The notes: a model not told the origin generated them from the letters alone. Counted from the stretch's first letter, positions 1 to 8,882 are shown. The stretch is 64,000 nucleotides of DNA from CAZGAQ01 sp964523405 (GCA_964523405.1 CAZGAQ010000002.1:1-64000), one strand, 5' to 3'. Program-made: numbers and translations.

Positions 1-62
1 GCACGAGGTTAACCCTCACCAGGCCCTCAACCTGGCGCGTCTGCCAATTCCGCCATCCGGGC
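1..62 (-). tRNA. tRNA-Leu (anticodon GAG), 3' part cut by window edge
   Basis: Read on the minus strand from position 62, the sequence begins GCCCGGATGGCGGAATTGG, the usual 5' acceptor strand and D-arm of a bacterial tRNA-Leu. The anticodon stem GCCAGG/CCTGG encloses the loop TTGAGGG, giving anticodon GAG. The long class II variable arm starts with GTGAGGGTTAACCTCGTGC, as expected for leucine. The T-arm and the acceptor 3' strand lie outside the window, so only about 62 of roughly 87 bases are visible. Confidence 0.93.
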
Positions 63-229
63 GTCGGTGTCGTCCGCACCGCAAGACCAGATAGGTTAGG
101 TGCCTGCTGCGTCGGCGTCAAGAGGCGTTTGCGGCGTTGCCGCTGCTCGCGCGCGGCCCGCCCCGGCCCTGTCGCCGGGCGTGCCGTGCGCAATCCGCCA
201 CATTCGTGCCGTCCGCCTGTGCGGCGCGC

Positions 230-257
230 TTCACGCCACCGTCCGATACAGTATAGT
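230..257 (+). promoter_or_regulatory. Candidate sigma-70 promoter, possibly giving a leaderless mRNA
   Basis: TTCACG (230-235) and TATAGT (252-257) are separated by 16 bases. The -10 box ends 7 bases before the ATG at 265, so transcription would be expected to start at or next to the start codon. No Shine-Dalgarno sequence lies between the box and the ATG. The activity is inferred from the sequence only. Confidence 0.5.
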
Positions 258-264
258 AATTCGC

Positions 265-1563
265 ATGCGAGCACACTTCCGGATTGCAGCGGCCGCCCTG
301 TCGGCCGGACTGTATCTTCTCGCGGCTTGTCGTCAGGAGCAGCCGCGCACACCCCCGCCCGACGCGGAGCGTCCGATCATCAAGAGCGAAGCGGAGCTCC
401 GTAAGGAGCGCGATGAGCGCATCCGCGCCGGCCAGATCACGCCGACCAGCGCCCCCGTGTTGGTCGGCGAGAGCCGTCTGACGGCACCGCGGAGCACGCC
501 GCCCCCCGCACCGCAGCCGGCTCCGGGAGCGATTCAAGCCGACATCCTGATGGTCAATAACCAGACGCTGACCGTGGCCGAAGTGCTCTATCCCATTCGC
601 GGGGAACTGGCCGAGATTCGCAAGACGCAGACGGCGGGTGGATTCAGGGAGCGGGCCCGGCAAATCATCCGCCGGGAGGCGCAGCGGAACATCGGCGCGC
701 TGCTCATCTACGCGGAGGCGATGGGCGGGCTCGAAGACAAGCAGAAAGAGGTCCTCGACAAAGAACTCGACAAAGAGCTGGCCAATATCGCCGCGCAGGA
801 CTACGGCGGCAGCAGCTCCCGCATGGCCGCGCGGCTCGCGGAATGGGGCCTGACGAAGGAGCAGTTCCGCGACGCCTTGAAGCGCGACCTCGTCGTGCGG
901 CAATACACGCGCGAGAAGCTGATGCCGCAGGTGCAAATCCGCCGCGACGAGCTGCTCGCCTACTACCGGCGGAACGTTGCCCAATATGAAACGGCCGAGT
1001 CCCGCGAGCTGCTCATGATCGAGCTGCCCTATGACCAGTTCCTCTCCGACGGCGTCGCCTGGGACCGCGCCAGCCGGCAGGAGCGCGCGGCCGCGAAGCT
1101 GGCGGCCGTCGAGCGCGCCCGCCAGGCACATGCGCTGTTGGCGCAGCGGCCGTTCGAAGAGGTGGCCCGCGAAATGTCGCACGGCTCGCATGCGGGCGAG
1201 GGCGGTTCCTGGGGTCTGCTGACGCGGCCGCTGCAGGCGCCGTATGACAAGGTGAGCGCGAAATTGTTCGAGCTCAGCGCGGGGCAGTACACCGAGCCCG
1301 TGGAGGGGGAGCACGGCTGGTACATCGTCGGCTGCGGGAAGATCGAGCCGGCCAGCCAGCAGTCCTTCGCGGACGTGCAGAACGACATTCGCCGCGAGTT
1401 GATGGAGCGGCGCTTTCAGAAGCTGTCGACGGAGTACGTCCTGAAGCTGGCCGCGAACGCCACCATCTCGTCCCTGGACCTGTTTATCGGGGCGGGGCTC
1501 AAGCGGGCGGAAGAGCTGATCGCACGGAAGCCGGCCGAACCACCCGTGGCCGGCGGGCAGTAG
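265..1563 (+). CDS. PpiC/parvulin-type peptidyl-prolyl isomerase lipoprotein, SurA-like
   Basis: The protein has 432 residues. It begins with a lipoprotein signal peptide whose lipobox LLAAC places the lipidated cysteine at residue 22, followed by a proline-rich linker (about 30-90). The middle part (about 95-245) is helical and charged like the SurA chaperone region. The C-terminal part (about 250-375) matches a parvulin domain, including FEEVAREMSHG, GGSWG and the EGEHGWYIV strand. Proteins of this kind assist folding of exported proteins in the periplasm. The reading frame is open upstream to about 100, but the ATG at 265 was chosen because it begins the signal peptide and lies directly after a -10-like box. 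No Shine-Dalgarno sequence is visible. The family is well supported; the specific client proteins are unknown. Confidence 0.85.
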   Translation: MRAHFRIAAAALSAGLYLLAACRQEQPRTPPPDAERPIIKSEAELRKERDERIRAGQITPTSAPVLVGESRLTAPRSTPPPAPQPAPGAIQADILMVNNQTLTVAEVLYPIRGELAEIRKTQTAGGFRERARQIIRREAQRNIGALLIYAEAMGGLEDKQKEVLDKELDKELANIAAQDYGGSSSRMAARLAEWGLTKEQFRDALKRDLVVRQYTREKLMPQVQIRRDELLAYYRRNVAQYETAESRELLMIELPYDQFLSDGVAWDRASRQERAAAKLAAVERARQAHALLAQRPFEEVAREMSHGSHAGEGGSWGLLTRPLQAPYDKVSAKLFELSAGQYTEPVEGEHGWYIVGCGKIEPASQQSFADVQNDIRRELMERRFQKLSTEYVLKLAANATISSLDLFIGAGLKRAEELIARKPAEPPVAGGQ

Positions 1564-1952
1564 CGCTGGGCCGGGGCGTGCCTCGGGCTGCGCCCGCCGG
1601 GGAACCGCGGGCGCTGGGGCGGGGTACGACCGGGAGTCGCGTCGACAGCGCTGGCATGCGCCGGGGCTTGGCATGCCGCGTAGCACCGCGGCCGCGACCT
1701 TGCGGCCTGAGGGGTGAAAGCGGTTCATACAGGACCTCCGCGTGCCGATTGCGTCGGCGTCAAAAATCTGGGGTGGCCGGCGCGGGGGGAGCTTAGCGCC
1801 GGGCTTATACCGTGTTAACATATGGATGAGAGAGTGTCACATGTTCGAGATCGGGAGCCCGGTAGCGGCGTAGCGCGGCCGAGTGGAAGCGCGGTCGGAA
1901 ATGGCCGACGCAGGGCCCGCTGGCTCCCCCGGCTCTGAGCGAGGCAGACATC
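1564..1952. other. Intergenic region, no gene seen
   Basis: No convincing coding frame is present. The GTTAACATA at 1814-1822 includes a weak -10-like TAACAT and could serve the small gene at 1953, but there is no good -35 partner. No terminator hairpin with a U-tract was recognised after the parvulin gene. Confidence 0.5.
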
Positions 1953-2282
1953 TTGGACAACAATCGCAACAAGATCATCCTGGCGGTTGTGTTGTTGGTG
2001 GCTGCGGGGTCGATCGCCTTATTCTCGATGCGTCCGTCGAAGCCCTTGAGTGACTCCATTAAGACGGTGTGTGCGGCGACGGGGAAGGTGTACGATATCA
2101 GCCGTGCCAAGCTCACATATGTACCGTACGAGAACCCGTCCACGGGAGAGAAGACGCTCTTTCCGTGTCGGGAAGTGGACGGCGTCCTAGTTGTGCGGGA
2201 GACGTTCCGCCTGGCCGTGCAACAACTGGGCGACAAGAACAAGTGCATCGATCCCAACACACTCACAGTGCGCAAGCCCTAG
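1953..2282 (+). CDS. Small membrane-anchored protein of unknown function
   Basis: This 109-residue protein starts at TTG, with GAGG eight bases upstream as the likely ribosome site. Residues about 8-26 form one hydrophobic segment (IILAVVLLVAAGSIALF), after which a soluble part contains three cysteines. The segment SRAKLTYVPYENPSTG is followed by FPCREVDG. It ends 10 bases before the prepilin-like gene, so the two are probably cotranscribed and may act together in the same envelope machinery. I do not recognise the family. The start codon is the main uncertainty. Confidence 0.65.
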   Translation: MDNNRNKIILAVVLLVAAGSIALFSMRPSKPLSDSIKTVCAATGKVYDISRAKLTYVPYENPSTGEKTLFPCREVDGVLVVRETFRLAVQQLGDKNKCIDPNTLTVRKP

Positions 2283-2292
2283 CGAGGTAACC

Positions 2293-3375
2293 ATGCGGAA
2301 GAAGGCTTTCACGCTGATCGAGCTCCTTGTGGTGGTCGCGATCATCGCCCTCCTCTTGTCGATTCTCCTGCCGAGTCTGAGCGGCGCGCGCGAAGCGGCG
2401 AAGGCCGTGGTGTGCGGGCAGCACCAGCGGCAGTTTGGCACGGGGATCGCCACGTATGCGACCGAGAGTTCGGACTGGATTCCGGGCGTGAACACGACGG
2501 GAGTGGTGCTGCGTGCCAAGAAGATGCAGCTCTCTAGCAACCCCGCGATCCTGTTCAACCCCAAGACGCCCGTTCAGGAATTCGACTGGCTCACGCCAGT
2601 GCTGTCCAGCAGCCAGGAATTGCCTGCCGACCCGGTGCAACGATTCAAGTTCATTCTCGAGAAGTACCGGTGTGCGTCGCAGCGCTACACGGCCGTGGCC
2701 TACCAGAGCGACGCCGCAGGTGTGAACATGTCGCGGTTTGAGGCCGTCCAGCCGTTCACCGCGATCAGCATGCTGATGCCGTATCATTTCCAGATCGCCG
2801 GTACCACCAACGACATGGGCTTGGGCATGACCGAGGGCTTGGCCTCGCAACCGATTGAGACGGTGCGCCCGCCGGCGTCGGGGTGGGAAGTGAGCATTCG
2901 CGACTACGTTCCGCGCCTGACGCGCGTGGGCCCAGCCGCTCGAAAGATCTGTGTGGCGGATGGGACGCGCTATTTGCCCGACGAAGAGTCGGAACTCGAT
3001 TTTGATGTGAGCCCCGTGCCCAGTGGTCACAACTTCGGCTCCTTTACGTCGCAGGGCGCATGGTGGTCTGGCTCGCGCGAGTACGGGGTCCGGCCAGGCT
3101 CGGTCAACTGGGATGGCATGACGGTCAACCCGTCATCAACGCCGGGGCACAAGGGCGCAATGATCCCGATTTCGTACCGGCACGGCAAACCAGCCAACGC
3201 GCGGGAAGCCAAGGCGAACAAGGGTACGATCAACGCCCTGTTCTTCGACGGCCACGTCTCGCGGCTCAGCGATCGGGAGTCGCGGGATGTGCACCTGTGG
3301 TACCCGTCCGGCGCGATCGTGAATGCGCCGGCGGAAGGCATGACCCGCGTCGAGGTCAACTACGTGATCCCGTAG
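2293..3375 (+). CDS. Prepilin-type N-terminal cleavage/methylation domain protein
   Basis: The 360-residue protein opens with MRKKAFTLIELLVVVAIIA, a type IV prepilin / pseudopilin leader with the usual glutamate at +5 and the hydrophobic helix that follows. After the helix comes AREAAKAVVCGQHQRQFG, typical of the large planctomycete family of such proteins. Near the C terminus is NALFFDGHVSRLSD, resembling the H-X9-DG signature of that family. A prepilin peptidase would be expected to cleave the leader; none is in this window. It follows the small membrane gene by 10 bases, with a GAGG-containing ribosome site. Its exact role (pseudopilin of a secretion system or surface protein) cannot be read from the sequence. 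Confidence 0.88.
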   Translation: MRKKAFTLIELLVVVAIIALLLSILLPSLSGAREAAKAVVCGQHQRQFGTGIATYATESSDWIPGVNTTGVVLRAKKMQLSSNPAILFNPKTPVQEFDWLTPVLSSSQELPADPVQRFKFILEKYRCASQRYTAVAYQSDAAGVNMSRFEAVQPFTAISMLMPYHFQIAGTTNDMGLGMTEGLASQPIETVRPPASGWEVSIRDYVPRLTRVGPAARKICVADGTRYLPDEESELDFDVSPVPSGHNFGSFTSQGAWWSGSREYGVRPGSVNWDGMTVNPSSTPGHKGAMIPISYRHGKPANAREAKANKGTINALFFDGHVSRLSDRESRDVHLWYPSGAIVNAPAEGMTRVEVNYVIP

Positions 3376-3735
3376 CAGCCTGGCGCGCGGGATCGAGTGA
3401 GGATGCGGAACAGAAGCGTGGCGGCGCGCTCGGGAGGCGCGCTGTGGGCCGCACGACGGGGTGAGGTCGCGTGGCTTCGCACTCCGCTTACCGGCGGTGC
3501 ATAGGTACCGGACGAGGACGCGGCCAAGGGCCCATCCGGCGCCCGAGTCGGTGCGCGGACGCGTCCGCCCCATAACGTGTGCGCGGCGTTTTTGCTGGAC
3601 AAACCCCCTGGCGCCCGTGCTACAGTAAGTCGTGGGGCCGGGTCGGCAACAGAGCGGTCAATCCCTGCGCGGGCGGCCGCGGATGGCTTTTTGGAAATGG
3701 CTCCGGATCGACGGACTACACAGGAGGATCGAAGA
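3376..3735. other. Intergenic region with a possible promoter
   Basis: No gene was found. TGGACA (3596-3601) and TACAGT (3621-3626), 19 bases apart, form a weak promoter candidate about 110 bases upstream of the large secreted protein. A strong ribosome site AGGAGG at 3722-3727 belongs to that gene and fixes its start. Confidence 0.4.
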
Positions 3736-6117
3736 ATGAAGAAGGTCACATGGTGTGCGGCGCTCGCTTTGGCGGCGCTAGCTGTTCCGGCCTGGGCCCA
3801 GGACAGCACGGTCTATGATGTCACCTATATCAACTACGGCGACGCCGTCTTCGCGTACGAGGACGCCACGAGCGGGCCGTACAGCTCCGGCTCGGAGCAG
3901 CTCAACACCTACGTCGTCGATACGGTGCCGCTGACGAGCAGTTGGGGCGGCACGTTCCGCATCGCGCCCCTCGTCAAGGCGAGCAAGAGCGGGACCGCCT
4001 ACTTAAACGCGCAGCTCAGCGCGCAGACGATCAGCAACACGCACCTGACCGGCGTGGCGTATCCGTTCCAGTCCTACAGCCTGTGGACGCAACCGGGTTA
4101 TGGCATCAACAACCTCGCCGTGTTGAATCAGCCGGGTGCGCCCGTGGCCCCCGCCGGCACGTCGAATCAGTTTGCCGTCGCCTTCGCCGAGTTCGGCGAC
4201 TCGCTGGGCGGAATCGTCGGCGGCCTGGTCAACTACGACCCCACCAACCCGCACCGCTTGTACGTCGCCCGCGTCGTCGCCGCTATCAATGGCAACAACA
4301 TGGGTGAGAACTCCGCGGCCTACGGCTTCGGCTCCGTCGACGCGCACGGCAACGTGCACTTCCGTGCCGATGGCTTCAACTGCCCCGGCCCCAGCGCGCT
4401 GACCAAGAACAACCTCTTCCGCGTACGCATCCCGGCCCGCAACGCAGCCGCGCGCAACGTCACCAGCCTGCTGGGACCTTCCGACGCGGCCGCCACCGAC
4501 TGGGTGCTCAATGAGGACCCGAATACCTTTGCCCCGCCGTCGATCATCCCGCAGAGCGTCGCCGGGCGCCCGGTGCTGCTCACCACCAACTACGTCAAGG
4601 AGTACGCCTACGAGCAGTCCGCGTACCCGGCCCCACTCGTCCGCACGCTGGCCCATCGGCCCGGCTACGTGACCGACCACCGCGGCTGCATGTACTTCTC
4701 CAGCAAGCTCGCCTGCGGTAACGCGGTCGGCACCGCGGCCGTCGTGGGCTATGACGCGGCCAGCAAGCCGCGCGTGCTCAACACCTGGAGCGTCGACGCC
4801 AACGGCAATATCGTCAGCACCGTGGGCCTGGACCCGACGCTCAAGCTCGGGCTGCCCGGCGGCGGCTTCCGCTTCTATGACGGCAACCACGGCTTCCGCG
4901 GCGGCAACGGCCTCGTTTCGGTCGGCCAGGATCAGCAGGGACGCGGCTTGGCCGCCGGGCTCTGGTCCTTCGCCAACGACCCCAATGATCCGAACGACGC
5001 GATTCTCGTAGCGCGCTTCGCCTGCGGCAGCACCGACCCGACGCTCGCCGACTGGAAGATCGCGGCCGACAACCGGCCCGCCAGTGCGACGCCGATCCTG
5101 AACGGCCCGGGCGGGACGGCCATTGGCCGCCTGGCCCTGCGCAAGTCTGGCGGCATTTATCAGGGCCCGTCGATGTCCCCGCCGGCGATGGACTCGGTTG
5201 GCAACCTGTACTTCATCGCGGTGTGCGAGATCTTCGGCAACCAGCAGGATCCGAACAGCACCTATCCGTACAGCCTGGTCCGCGCCGTCTACAACCCCAG
5301 CACCTTCAACTACGAGCTTGAGCTGCTGCTCAAGAGCGGTGATCCGAACGCACCGTATGGCGACATCTTCCACGGTGCCAACTCCGACCGCAATTTCAAG
5401 GTGACCTACCTCAGCCTGATGTACGTGTCCGGCACGGCCGGCCGCCTCAATCCCTCCACGTTCTACTCCGGCAACGTGATGCAGACGGCCTATGCCGGGC
5501 TGGATCCGGCGGGCCTGCAGACCAGCGATCCGCGCACGCTCGGCGGCCTGGTCCTGAATGCCTCGATCACGTACGACTCGAACAATGACGGCGTGTACGA
5601 CCCGACAGCGCTGGGGCCGGATGAGAAGTACGCCGTCCTGCTGTACATCAGCGGCGACGGCGCGCTCACCCCGCCGACCGGCGCTTGCTGCCTGCCCGAC
5701 GGTTCCTGCACGGTCACCTCGCAAGCCGCGTGCAACGGTGTCTTCCAGGGCGTCGGCACGGTCTGCACGCCGACCACCTGCCCGCAGCCCACGGGAGCCT
5801 GCTGCATCCATGGCGCGTGCAGCCTCCTGACGCAGGCGGCCTGCACGACCGCCGGCGGCACGTTCAAGGGTGCCGGCACGACCTGCACGCCCGATGCCTG
5901 CCCCTGCCGCGGCGATGGCAACTGCGACCATGTCATCAACTGGCGCGACATTGACTACCTGATCGCCGGCCAGAATGACAACAGCGCGGCCTGGGCGGCC
6001 CTCTTCCCGTCCGGCCCGACCTGCCCGTTCCTCAACCTGGACACGAGCGGCGATAGCCACGTCAACTGGCGTGACATCGACCCGTTCATCGCCCTCATGA
6101 ACACCTCCTGCCCGTAA
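3736..6117 (+). CDS. Large secreted protein with GACC cysteine repeats and C-terminal dockerin-like module
   Basis: The protein has 793 residues and an N-terminal signal peptide ending at AWAQD (about residue 22). The main body (about 25-645) is rich in Asn, Gly and Thr and looks like an extracellular beta-rich fold that I do not recognise. Residues about 648-723 hold two cysteine-rich repeats, each starting TGACC and containing CT.TSQAAC- or LLTQAAC-like and TTCTP-like steps. The last 70 residues carry two calcium-loop-like units, GDGNCDHVINWRDIDYLI and TSGDSHVNWRDIDPFIAL, resembling dockerin type I repeats common in planctomycete secreted proteins. AGGAGG lies 8 bases before the ATG. A perfect hairpin terminator follows. 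A substrate or partner cannot be named; attachment to other extracellular proteins through the dockerin-like end is only a possibility. Confidence 0.8.
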   Translation: MKKVTWCAALALAALAVPAWAQDSTVYDVTYINYGDAVFAYEDATSGPYSSGSEQLNTYVVDTVPLTSSWGGTFRIAPLVKASKSGTAYLNAQLSAQTISNTHLTGVAYPFQSYSLWTQPGYGINNLAVLNQPGAPVAPAGTSNQFAVAFAEFGDSLGGIVGGLVNYDPTNPHRLYVARVVAAINGNNMGENSAAYGFGSVDAHGNVHFRADGFNCPGPSALTKNNLFRVRIPARNAAARNVTSLLGPSDAAATDWVLNEDPNTFAPPSIIPQSVAGRPVLLTTNYVKEYAYEQSAYPAPLVRTLAHRPGYVTDHRGCMYFSSKLACGNAVGTAAVVGYDAASKPRVLNTWSVDANGNIVSTVGLDPTLKLGLPGGGFRFYDGNHGFRGGNGLVSVGQDQQGRGLAAGLWSFANDPNDPNDAILVARFACGSTDPTLADWKIAADNRPASATPILNGPGGTAIGRLALRKSGGIYQGPSMSPPAMDSVGNLYFIAVCEIFGNQQDPNSTYPYSLVRAVYNPSTFNYELELLLKSGDPNAPYGDIFHGANSDRNFKVTYLSLMYVSGTAGRLNPSTFYSGNVMQTAYAGLDPAGLQTSDPRTLGGLVLNASITYDSNNDGVYDPTALGPDEKYAVLLYISGDGALTPPTGACCLPDGSCTVTSQAACNGVFQGVGTVCTPTTCPQPTGACCIHGACSLLTQAACTTAGGTFKGAGTTCTPDACPCRGDGNCDHVINWRDIDYLIAGQNDNSAAWAALFPSGPTCPFLNLDTSGDSHVNWRDIDPFIALMNTSCP

Positions 6118-6148
6118 CGGGTAGGTTCGACTGAAGCGTCCTCAGCAG

Positions 6149-6179
6149 GCCGGCCGGTGGATGACGTCCACCGGCCGGC
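6149..6179 (+). terminator. Rho-independent-like terminator
   Basis: A perfect 13-bp inverted repeat (6149-6161 and 6167-6179) with a 5-base loop TGACG lies 31 bases after the stop codon of the secreted protein and is followed by TTCTGCATT. It separates that gene from dus. Confidence 0.8.
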
Positions 6180-6241
6180 TTCTGCATTGACCTGCCGAGG
6201 GGGGCGCGCGGGTCACCCGCGCCCCGGGCTGCACCCGCCGG

Positions 6242-6247
6242 TATAAT
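6242..6247 (+). promoter_or_regulatory. Consensus -10 box directly before dus
   Basis: TATAAT at 6242-6247 is a perfect -10 hexamer ending 6 bases before the ATG at 6254. Initiation about 7 bases downstream would put the transcript start on the ATG itself, and no Shine-Dalgarno sequence precedes the codon. There is no clear -35 hexamer at the usual distance. Confidence 0.45.
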
Positions 6248-6253
6248 CTCCGC

Positions 6254-7378
6254 ATGTTGCGGATCGGTTCTCTGCAGTTGGACCTGCCCGTCGTGCAGGC
6301 CGCCCTGGCGGGCTACAGCGACGCCCCGATGCGCCGGATCGCCCGCCGCATGGGCGCGCCGTACGCCCTGCACCAGGTCGTCCTCGACAAGTCCGTCGCG
6401 CTCTCCGAGAAGGGGCGCCAGCGACTGCTCGGTACCCTGGCACCGGACGACCATCCCGTTGGCGGGCAGATCATGGGCGCGGAGCCCGGGCAATTCGCGG
6501 CCGCGGCCGAGCTTATGGCGCAGCGCGGCTACGACGTCATCGACATCAACTTCGGCTGCCCGGTCAAGAAGGTGCTCGGACGCTGCCGCGGCGGTTTCTT
6601 GCTGTCGACGCCGGATACCGCCATCGCGATCCTCAAGGCCGTGCGGGCCGCCGTCCCGGCGAGCATCCCGGTGACCCTGAAGATGCGCCGCGGCCTGGAC
6701 GACTCGGCCACGAGCGAACGGAACTTCTTCCGCATTTTCGACGCGGCCCTGGCGGCCGGGCTGGCGGCGGTGACCGTGCACGGGCGGACGGTACGGCAGC
6801 GGTACATGGGGGCCAGCTCGTGGGCGTTTTTGGCCCGGGTGAAGCGGCATGCGGGGGCGGCGACGATCCTGGGCAGCGGGGACCTGTTCACGGCCGAGGA
6901 CATCCGGCGGATGCTGGAGACGACCGGTGTGGACGGCGTGTCGGTAGCGCGGGGCTGCATCGGGAACCCGTGGATCTTCCGCGACGCGCGGGCCCTGCTC
7001 GCGGGGCAGCCGCTGCCGGAGCCGCCGAGCGTGCCGGAGCAGGGACGGGTGATCCGCGAGCACTACGAACTGACCGTGGCCACGCGGGGCGCGAAGTTGG
7101 CCCCCCGTCTCATGCGCAAGACCGGGATTCGGTATGCTGAGGCGCACCCGTTTGCCCGGGATGTGCGGGCCGCGTTTGTGGCGGCGGCCAACGCGGACCA
7201 GTTTCTGGGGGTGCTGGCGGAATGGTACAATGCCGAACGCGACTGGCCGCCCGGAGTGCGCAAAAAGCGGCCGAGCGAGCTGATTGCGGCGGGGGCGTGT
7301 GCCGGTGAGCCGGAGATGGTGCTGGCGGGGGAGGACGAGGACATCGAGGTCGGTGATGGCGACGCGGGACAGGCTTGA
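6254..7378 (+). CDS. dus: tRNA-dihydrouridine synthase (DusB-like)
   Basis: This 374-residue flavoenzyme reduces uridines to dihydrouridine in the D-loop of tRNAs. The family is recognised by LAGYSDAPMRR near the N terminus and by DVIDINFGCPVKKVLGR, in which Cys102 corresponds to the catalytic proton donor. Other signs are VTLKMRRG, TVHGRTVRQRYMG and the FMN phosphate-binding region GSGDLFTAEDI...GVSVARGCIGNPWIF. The length fits the family, and the helical C-terminal tRNA-binding region follows. The last 70 residues are less conserved. The gene overlaps gatB by 23 bases, so both translation-related genes are probably on one mRNA. No ribosome site precedes the ATG; see the -10 box just upstream. 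Confidence 0.92.
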   Translation: MLRIGSLQLDLPVVQAALAGYSDAPMRRIARRMGAPYALHQVVLDKSVALSEKGRQRLLGTLAPDDHPVGGQIMGAEPGQFAAAAELMAQRGYDVIDINFGCPVKKVLGRCRGGFLLSTPDTAIAILKAVRAAVPASIPVTLKMRRGLDDSATSERNFFRIFDAALAAGLAAVTVHGRTVRQRYMGASSWAFLARVKRHAGAATILGSGDLFTAEDIRRMLETTGVDGVSVARGCIGNPWIFRDARALLAGQPLPEPPSVPEQGRVIREHYELTVATRGAKLAPRLMRKTGIRYAEAHPFARDVRAAFVAAANADQFLGVLAEWYNAERDWPPGVRKKRPSELIAAGACAGEPEMVLAGEDEDIEVGDGDAGQA

Positions 7379-8882
7379 AGTCGAGCCGATCATCGGGCTG
7401 GAGATTCACGTCCAGCTCGCGACGCGCACGAAGCTGTTCTGCGGCTGCCTGCTCGAGTTCGGGGCAGAGCCGAACTCGCGCGTGTGCCCGGTCTGCCTGG
7501 GCTTGCCCGGGGCGCTGCCGGTGCTCAATCGGCAGGCGGTCGAGCACGCGATCCGCACGGCGCTGGCGCTGAATTGCCGGATTGCGGGTTTCACCAAGTG
7601 GGACCGCAAGAGCTATTACTACCCCGACCTGCCGAAGAACTACCAGATTTCGCAGTACGACTTGCCGCTGGCGTACGGGGGCGTCGTCGAGTTCCCGTTC
7701 GAGGAGCGCATTGCCCGCGTGCGCATCCTGCGGGCGCACCTGGAAGAGGACGCCGGCAAGAACGTGCACGACATCCCGGGCTGCTCGGGCATCGACCTGA
7801 ACCGGGCGGGCACGCCGCTGCTCGAGATCGTCACCGAGCCCGACCTGCACTCCGCGGACGAGGCCCGCGAGTTCGCCGTGCAGCTCCACCGGCTCGTGGG
7901 CTACCTCGGCGTCAGCGCGGCCAACATGCAGATGGGGCAGATGCGCTTCGAGCCGAACATCAACCTGCGCATCCTGCGCGACGGCTGCGAGTTCCGCACG
8001 CCCATCGTCGAAGTGAAGAATCTGAACTCGTTCCGGTCGCTGCACGGGGCCATCGCGTACGAGGTCGAGCGGCAACTCGACGAGTGGCGCGAGACCGGCA
8101 TCACGGCCATGCCGGGCAACAAATCCAACCGCGGCTGGGACGACGAGCGCGAAGTGACCGTGCCGCAGCGCGAGAAGGAAGAAGCCAACGACTACCGCTA
8201 TTTCCCCGACCCCGACCTGGTGCCGCTGCGGACCGACCCGCACGCCGTCGCGCAAGTGCGCGAGCACATTCCCGAACTGCCAATCTGCCGCACCGAGCGC
8301 TTTATCTGCGAGTACAAGATTCCCCCCAAGGACGCCCCGGCGCTCGTCGACGACCGCGCAACGGCGGACCTGCTGGATCACGCGGCCGAAGTGGGGGCGG
8401 ACAAGGTGACGCTGGCGAAGCACTTCCAGAGTTTCTGGGCGCGGCTCGCCAACGAGTCACAGACGACGATCGCCGGACTCGGCCTCCCGGCCCCGCTGCT
8501 GGCGGGCCTGGCCCAGTTACAGGCCACCGGGCAGGTCAACGCGACGGCGGCCGCCACGATTGCGGAGAAGATGGTGGCGACGCGGAAGGTGGTGGGGGAG
8601 AACCCGCCTGCTGCGGAAGTGGATTGGCTCTCGCCGGCGAAGCTTGCGCAGGAAATGGGGCTGCTGCAAAGCCGTGACGAGGACCAGATTGCCCGGTGGG
8701 TGGACGAGGCGCTGGCGAAGAACGAGAAGGCCGTGCAGGACGCGGTGGCGAACCCGAAGAAGATGCAAGCCTCGCGCGGCTTCTTGGTGGGCCAGGTCAT
8801 GAAGCTGTCGGGGGGCAAGGCGGACCCGAAGATCGTCGGGGAGCTGATCACGAAACGACTCGAGCAGGTGGGGGGGAAGTAG
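7356..8882 (+). CDS. gatB: Aspartyl/glutamyl-tRNA(Asn/Gln) amidotransferase subunit B
   Basis: The 508-residue protein is GatB, which activates misacylated Glu-tRNA(Gln) or Asp-tRNA(Asn) and accepts ammonia from GatA to make the correct amide. Signatures include GLEIHVQL, the zinc-type cysteines in LFCGC and RVCPVCLGLPG, the SYYYPDLPKNYQISQYD segment, LEEDAGKNVHD and LNRAGTPLLEIVTEPD. The C-terminal part (about 350-505) is the helical tail with the GatB/YqeY domain that binds tRNA. The ATG at 7356 lies inside the end of dus. gatA and gatC are not adjacent in this window, which is common when the complex is encoded at separate sites. Confidence 0.95.
   Translation: MATRDRLEVEPIIGLEIHVQLATRTKLFCGCLLEFGAEPNSRVCPVCLGLPGALPVLNRQAVEHAIRTALALNCRIAGFTKWDRKSYYYPDLPKNYQISQYDLPLAYGGVVEFPFEERIARVRILRAHLEEDAGKNVHDIPGCSGIDLNRAGTPLLEIVTEPDLHSADEAREFAVQLHRLVGYLGVSAANMQMGQMRFEPNINLRILRDGCEFRTPIVEVKNLNSFRSLHGAIAYEVERQLDEWRETGITAMPGNKSNRGWDDEREVTVPQREKEEANDYRYFPDPDLVPLRTDPHAVAQVREHIPELPICRTERFICEYKIPPKDAPALVDDRATADLLDHAAEVGADKVTLAKHFQSFWARLANESQTTIAGLGLPAPLLAGLAQLQATGQVNATAAATIAEKMVATRKVVGENPPAAEVDWLSPAKLAQEMGLLQSRDEDQIARWVDEALAKNEKAVQDAVANPKKMQASRGFLVGQVMKLSGGKADPKIVGELITKRLEQVGGK

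Noticed and set aside
109..1763. Thirteen-base direct repeat GCGTCGGCGTCAA flanking the parvulin gene (109-121 and 1751-1763)
   Set aside because: It could suggest an insertion with target duplication, but 13 GC-rich bases at this distance are weak evidence, and the enclosed gene is a normal chromosomal type with no mobility genes.
4003..6060. Long antisense open frame opposite the large secreted protein
   Set aside because: It is a by-product of GC-rich codon use. It has no ribosome site or recognisable family, and it is rich in Arg, Ala, Gly and Val, while the plus-strand frame has a signal peptide and known modules.
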